Below are positions 60,219 to 64,000 of a DNA stretch of 64,000 bases, piece after piece. Every line of letters begins with the position of its first letter. The first letter of the stretch is position 1. The stretch comes from Candidatus Poseidoniaceae archaeon (GTDB lineage Archaea; Thermoplasmatota; Poseidoniia; Poseidoniales; Poseidoniaceae), in contig CASIAW010000004.1 of assembly GCA_949372875.1 (NCBI GenBank), forward strand, positions 124,001 to 188,000. The letters run 5' to 3'. The notes under the pieces are model-generated. The model saw nothing but the letters and a program-made list of their open reading frames with translations, was not told the origin of the DNA and did no database searches. Position numbers and translations under genes: made by a program.

Positions 60219-63031
60219 TAATTTTCACCTTCCATGTGTCGTTGTTCTTTCTTCAACCAAGCTCGTCCTGCAAGTCCAAGTTCTGCAAGTTGCTCAGGGT
60301 CTGGTTCTGTGGCAGTACGCCAACCTTCGACTTGGTCTTCTAGCGGTATAGTCGGATCGAAGCCAAACAACACACCGTTCACATAGGGACTCGTGTCTTC
60401 TGTTCGCTGACGTGCTTTGTCACGAATCTTGTGTTCTTGAGCACGAGCAACAAGAGTGGGTTGTAATGCTCCGTGAGTAAGACGGGGTGAAGGCAAATCT
60501 GTAGGATCTTCATGTTCCGAAGCCTTGAGTGCTTTTTCAATGCCTTTGAAGACAACATCCGGCGTTAGAGGCAAGTCCCGCAATCGTATTCCAATCGCAT
60601 CATAAACAGCATTTACAACCGCTGGGAGAATTGGAAGCAAGGGTCCTTCGCCTGCTTCTTTAGCACCGAACGGACCTTCCGGGTCACACGATTCGATAAT
60701 GATTGGTTCGACATGCGGCATCTCATATACCGAGGGAATCTTGTAGTCCAAAAGATTTGGATTTTGCAAATGACCTGTTCGACCATACACCATCTTCTCG
60801 GAGAGCACTTGGCCTAATCCCATGTGGCATGAGCCAATGATTTGACCCTTTACCGCTAATGGGTTGAGGGCTTTCCCACAATCGTGAGCAGCCCAAACAT
60901 TGGTACACTTAATCAAACCAGTTTCGACATCCACATCGACTTCAGCAACATAGGCTGAGAACGAATAAGCGGGAGCCAAACCTGCTGCCGCACCCTTGTG
61001 AACGCCTCCCATAGGCGGAGAGCGATATGCGCCACTTGCAATCAAAGCCCCTTTGTCTTCCTGTGCCTTGTGAAGGGCTTTGAGGTAGGAGACCCCAATT
61101 GCAGGGTCGTGTTTGTAGTAAATACGCCTGTCATTCAGAACCAGGTTATTCGGATGATAACCGAGAATCTCCCATGCCGCATTGAGTAACTGCTCTCGGA
61201 TTTCAAGTGCTGCACGGATTGCTGCGTTTGCATTCATGAACGTAACCCGGCTTGAGTAAGAACCCAAATCAACAGGAGAAGTATCGCTTTCGTGACTGCG
61301 CACGTGAATCATTTCAATTGGAAGCGCAAGAACTTCGGAAACGACTTGGGCAACAGCTGTCGTCGAACCTTGACCAATGTCTGCAGCGCCGGTATGCACC
61401 GTTACGCCTCCATCCATGTCGACTTGCATGTGAACTGTTGCGTGGGGGAATCGGTTGGGATCCCAGTGAATCGGCAACCCTGAACCAGAGATGAAAAAGC
61501 CACAACCGATTCCAATGCCCTTGCCAAGTGGTAATTGGCGGAATTTGTCGTCCCAATTGGACCCTTCACGGACCTTTTCGAGTGCTTCACGCATGCCATT
61601 GGAGGTAATTCTGAAGCCACTGATTGTTCGACTGTGTGGAGGGAGGAGATTCGCTAATCTCAAATCTATTGGATCAACTTTCATTGTCTCTGCCATTTCA
61701 TCTAAGCCGACTTCAACCGCACATCGCGTGTTGACTGCACCGTGGCCTCGCATTGCACCCGAAGCAGGTTTATTGGTCCAAACACGAGCACCGGTGTAGT
61801 GAAATGAGCCTAATTCATATGGAGCAGTAGCCAATACTCCGTTGTAATACGAAGTGACGTGTCCGAATGATGCAAAACCTCCCCCATCGATGAGTGCATC
61901 GATGTCAAAACCAGAGATTCGAGCATCTTCATCAGCCGTCATTTTCACTTCGATGTGACTTGGGTGTCGCCCTCGATTAATCCAATACACTTCTTCTCTG
62001 TCAAACGTAATTCGAACAGGTCGGCCAGATTTTCGCGATAAAATAGCAGCACACATTTCATGAGGGAACGGGTCAGATTTACCACCAAATCCTCCGCCGA
62101 CAAAAGTGCGGATGACATTGATTTGGTGCATTGGAACTTCAAGAACAGTTGAAAGGGCCCGATGTGTGTAATGAGGGACTTGTTGGGGGGTATACAGTTG
62201 TAGGCGGCCATTTGGATCCCAGTGAGCGACGACAGCATGCGGTTCGGTGAAACCGTGATGAACACCAGCCATATTCCATTTCCCATGGGATGCAGCATGT
62301 GGCTTTTCGACCAGCGAACGGTCTCCGAATTCTTGGAAAACTCGCTTTTGCACGTTGGTCTTTGCCAAATGATACTTGCCTCTCCAGTGAATCGGCTCGT
62401 CAGCATCTTCCAGTCCCTTTTTAGGGTCGAAAACTGGTTCAAGGACTTCCCATTCAACATCAAATAAATTGAGGGCTTCAAGAGCTGTTGCTTCATCAAT
62501 TGCAGCGACACACGCGACCAGGTCACCAACGTGGCGAACTTTTTCCACTGCCATAGCATGTTCATCCTTCGTAACAGGAAGAACTCCAAAACGATGAGGG
62601 GAGTCAGCACCGGTTGCCACTGCCAATACGCCAGGAAGTGCTTCTACACGAGATGTATCGATTGACTTAATTTTCGCATAGTGATGAGGGGAACGTAAAA
62701 TCTTACCAATCACTTCGTTTGGGAGACGGACATCGTCTCCATACCATGCCTGGCCGGTCACTTTAGCGTTTGAATCAACCAAAGGCATCTCTTTTCCGAC
62801 GCTGGTGCCGGTTCTGACACGGTCGTGAATATGAGAGCCTGCAGGTTGCGGTTCTTTTCCGCCAACGGATTCGGGAATAAAATCCAGATCTCTAGTTGAC
62901 ATCTTTGGCCTTGAGCCCCCAGAACCTGGAGGAGGGAAGGCTTGCTTTCCAGCAACTCGCTTACCATCTTTACGAGTGGTTCCACCAGATGCACCTGGTT
63001 GCTGACGATATCCTCCAGACATAACAATCAC
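60218..63031 (-). CDS. hcrA: Molybdenum hydroxylase large subunit (4-hydroxybenzoyl-CoA reductase alpha-like)
   Basis: Molybdopterin-binding subunit of the xanthine oxidase family. Cofactor motifs are GGGFGGKSDPFPHE, KPASGAMRGHGAVN and the catalytic glutamate segment GPFGAKEAGEGPLLPI. The GAMRGHG form fits 4-hydroxybenzoyl-CoA reductase-like enzymes and excludes CO dehydrogenase, which has a Cys-containing AYRCSFR loop. The first 80 residues are a basic, glycine- and proline-rich extension, and the C-terminus has about 90 additional residues; the total of 937 is long for the family (about 760-800). The start is GTG 63031 (overlapping the small-subunit stop by 4 bases) or ATG 63022. The substrate is unknown: an aromatic acyl-CoA or a purine-like ring is possible. 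Confidence 0.88.
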   Translation of the reverse strand: MIVMSGGYRQQPGASGGTTRKDGKRVAGKQAFPPPGSGGSRPKMSTRDLDFIPESVGGKEPQPAGSHIHDRVRTGTSVGKEMPLVDSNAKVTGQAWYGDDVRLPNEVIGKILRSPHHYAKIKSIDTSRVEALPGVLAVATGADSPHRFGVLPVTKDEHAMAVEKVRHVGDLVACVAAIDEATALEALNLFDVEWEVLEPVFDPKKGLEDADEPIHWRGKYHLAKTNVQKRVFQEFGDRSLVEKPHAASHGKWNMAGVHHGFTEPHAVVAHWDPNGRLQLYTPQQVPHYTHRALSTVLEVPMHQINVIRTFVGGGFGGKSDPFPHEMCAAILSRKSGRPVRITFDREEVYWINRGRHPSHIEVKMTADEDARISGFDIDALIDGGGFASFGHVTSYYNGVLATAPYELGSFHYTGARVWTNKPASGAMRGHGAVNTRCAVEVGLDEMAETMKVDPIDLRLANLLPPHSRTISGFRITSNGMREALEKVREGSNWDDKFRQLPLGKGIGIGCGFFISGSGLPIHWDPNRFPHATVHMQVDMDGGVTVHTGAADIGQGSTTAVAQVVSEVLALPIEMIHVRSHESDTSPVDLGSYSSRVTFMNANAAIRAALEIREQLLNAAWEILGYHPNNLVLNDRRIYYKHDPAIGVSYLKALHKAQEDKGALIASGAYRSPPMGGVHKGAAAGLAPAYSFSAYVAEVDVDVETGLIKCTNVWAAHDCGKALNPLAVKGQIIGSCHMGLGQVLSEKMVYGRTGHLQNPNLLDYKIPSVYEMPHVEPIIIESCDPEGPFGAKEAGEGPLLPILPAVVNAVYDAIGIRLRDLPLTPDVVFKGIEKALKASEHEDPTDLPSPRLTHGALQPTLVARAQEHKIRDKARQRTEDTSPYVNGVLFGFDPTIPLEDQVEGWRTATEPDPEQLAELGLAGRAWLKKEQRHMEGEN

Positions 63032-63630
63032 CGTGCATGGCCAGGAGGCATATTGGGTTCATCGGGCCCTTCGGGATGAGGGTCTGGATGAGGGTCACTT
63101 GCTGGAGCAGGTCCTGCCACTTCGCCACGATGTATGGCTGCTGCTCCTTGAATCGATTCAATGATTTGCTGATACCCAGTGCAACGGCAAAGGTTTCCGT
63201 CAATTGCACAGGCGATATCTTGGTCTGTCGGGGTGTCGTTTTCATTCAATAACGCTTGAGCACTGATGAGGAACCCTGGAGTGCAAAAGCCACATTGAGA
63301 ACCGCCATATTCCGCAAAGCAGGCCTGTATTGGTGCAAGGTGAGCACCATCTGCCAATCCTTCGACTGTGATGATTGATGCTCCTTCAACTTGACCTGCA
63401 AGGCAGAGACAAGAGAGCCGTGGCGCACCGTCAACCATGACCGTACAACATCCACAGGTGCCAAGATCGCATCCTCTTTTGACGCCAAGTGTTCCCACTT
63501 TGTCACGCAGAACATCAAGAAGAACTGCATTGGATGGAGCCAAGACTTCAACAGGGGTACCATTGACTTCTGCAGACCAGATTTTATTCTCCGGAGCAGG
63601 TATCATCTCTATGTGTTCACTACCCACCAT
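63028..63630 (-). CDS. hcrC: Molybdenum hydroxylase small subunit, two [2Fe-2S] clusters
   Basis: Electron-transfer subunit of the three-subunit enzyme. The plant-type cluster ligands are C54, C59, C62 and C74 (RGCDLGTCGCCTVMVDG and RLSCLC), and the second cluster ligands are C113, C116, C148 and C150 (SQCGFCTPGF, GNLCRCTGYQ). A tail of about 35 residues rich in P, D and H (DPHPDPHPEGPDEP) is unusual. The ATG at 63630 starts the operon hcrC-hcrA-hcrB; a second ATG at 63606 is less likely. The protein would pass electrons between the molybdenum site and the FAD/[4Fe-4S] subunit. Confidence 0.92.
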   Translation of the reverse strand: MVGSEHIEMIPAPENKIWSAEVNGTPVEVLAPSNAVLLDVLRDKVGTLGVKRGCDLGTCGCCTVMVDGAPRLSCLCLAGQVEGASIITVEGLADGAHLAPIQACFAEYGGSQCGFCTPGFLISAQALLNENDTPTDQDIACAIDGNLCRCTGYQQIIESIQGAAAIHRGEVAGPAPASDPHPDPHPEGPDEPNMPPGHAR

Positions 63631-63715
63631 AATCAGTCCCCAAAGGTGCGTGGTGATGCCTGCATATCAACATACGGGATACTCGTGAATGCCGACACTC
63701 AAACTCGTGGTTCAA
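63631..63715. other. Spacer upstream of hcrC
   Basis: Eighty-five bases between the hcrC start and the end of the next minus-strand gene. They presumably hold the operon promoter. Nothing distinctive was seen. Confidence 0.3.
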
Positions 63716-64000
63716 TTAAGCCGAGGATGACAGGCGCCTTTGGACCGATTCGACATCATCTTTTCCTGCCGGAGGGTCAATCCAATCCTCATCGCCGGGC
63801 AAAATAAGCCCTTCACCCAAACCAACCAATCGGCCAGCAAGACGGCGTTGACGAACAACCAATTCCTCCCAGTTATTTTCATCGTCCTTCCAAGCTTTCC
63901 AACGTTGAAGTTGGCGTGTTTTGACAACTAAACGAGCATACAGTCGTAGATGCAACTTTGCTGAAGTGGGCCACCACAAGAAAAAGATGATCGATACCAA
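63716..64000 (-). CDS. Partial unidentified protein (continues past the window)
   Basis: The last 94 residues of a longer protein entering from the right edge. The part seen opens with a hydrophobic stretch (SIIFFLWWPTSAKLHLRLYA) that could be a membrane helix, then a basic region with aromatic residues (LQRWKAWKDDENNWEE). It ends with an acidic patch and a polar tail (RRLSSSA). No motif is recognised, so no function is assigned. The reading frame is open across the whole 285 bases, and it lies upstream of the hcr operon on the same strand. Confidence 0.5.
   Translation of the reverse strand: MVSIIFFLWWPTSAKLHLRLYARLVVKTRQLQRWKAWKDDENNWEELVVRQRRLAGRLVGLGEGLILPGDEDWIDPPAGKDDVESVQRRLSSSA

Noticed and set aside
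61945-62610. Second-frame open reading of 221 codons
   Set aside because: It overlaps hcrA in another frame; hcrA has intact molybdenum-cofactor motifs across this stretch.
60218-63031. Aerobic CO dehydrogenase large subunit
   Set aside because: The AYRCSFR loop is missing (GAMRGHG instead) and the FAD subunit has the iron-sulfur loop of the 4-hydroxybenzoyl-CoA reductase type.

Overview
The window is a gene-dense piece of an archaeal chromosome, most likely from a marine euryarchaeon of the Thermoplasmatota, Marine Group II/III type (Candidatus Poseidoniia). Archaeal identity is direct: Orc1/Cdc6, aIF2-gamma, S6e, RNA polymerase subunit Rpo6, archaeal Dph2, a complete A-type ATP synthase operon, PurP, archaeal shikimate genes (AroA', AroB', GHMP-type AroK) and a Bat-like HTH regulator. 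The more specific placement is an inference. It rests on bacterial-type class II HMG-CoA reductase, heme O/heme A synthases (aerobic life), an SMC-ScpA-ScpB operon, KaiC-like ATPases and many secreted or surface proteins. No insertion sequence, integrase, CRISPR array or rRNA was seen, and no gap without a gene exceeds about 200 bases. Genes overlap by 1-8 bases in operons, and several have clear GGAGG ribosome binding sites.

Layout. 1-6420: partial acyl-CoA dehydrogenase (minus), then a plus-strand run of GcvH-like protein, purine phosphoribosyltransferase, Dph2, Orc1/Cdc6, S6e, aIF2-gamma and a PIN protein. 6442-9667 (minus): an AAA-like/winged-helix protein with an altered P-loop, a beta-propeller protein and a DUF357 protein. 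9668-9910: a divergent control region full of GTTAATCTC repeats, then HMG-CoA reductase. 11213-17946 (minus): ScpB, ScpA, SMC and a membrane protein with a DnaJ-like zinc knuckle. 18010-23116: NadB, PanE and a large membrane protein that looks like an inactivated site-2 protease. 23194-32007 (minus): A-type ATP synthase operon, transcribed H-I-K-E-C-F-A-B-D, whose subunit I carries an inserted pair of EF-hands.

32101-36306 (minus): a pilin-like lamin-tail protein, one intact KaiC-like ATPase, two degenerate KaiC-like proteins and a UbiE-like methyltransferase. 36419-39474: a 988-residue surface protein and tRNA-Ser(GCU). 39553-42573: heme O synthase, heme A synthase and a divergent exported thioredoxin-fold protein. 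42659-45690: Rpo6, tryptophan 2,3-dioxygenase, a DUF3147 protein and PurP. 45777-47018: a membrane-anchored coiled-coil protein with EF-hands. 47151-53009: Bat-like regulator followed by aroA'-aroB'-aroK-aroC-aspartokinase; aspartokinase starts the route to aspartate semialdehyde, the substrate of AroA'. 53006-58067 (minus): DUF4350, MoxR, DUF58 and multi-pass membrane protein operon. 58260-63630 (minus): three-subunit molybdenum hydroxylase resembling 4-hydroxybenzoyl-CoA reductase, plus a membrane-anchored secreted protein. 63716-64000: an unidentified partial gene.

The most novel items are the EF-hand insertion in the ATP synthase stator subunit, the operon of one active and two degenerate KaiC-like proteins with a pilin-like protein, the pseudo-site-2-protease, and the altered cofactor or metal sites in GcvH and aIF2-gamma.
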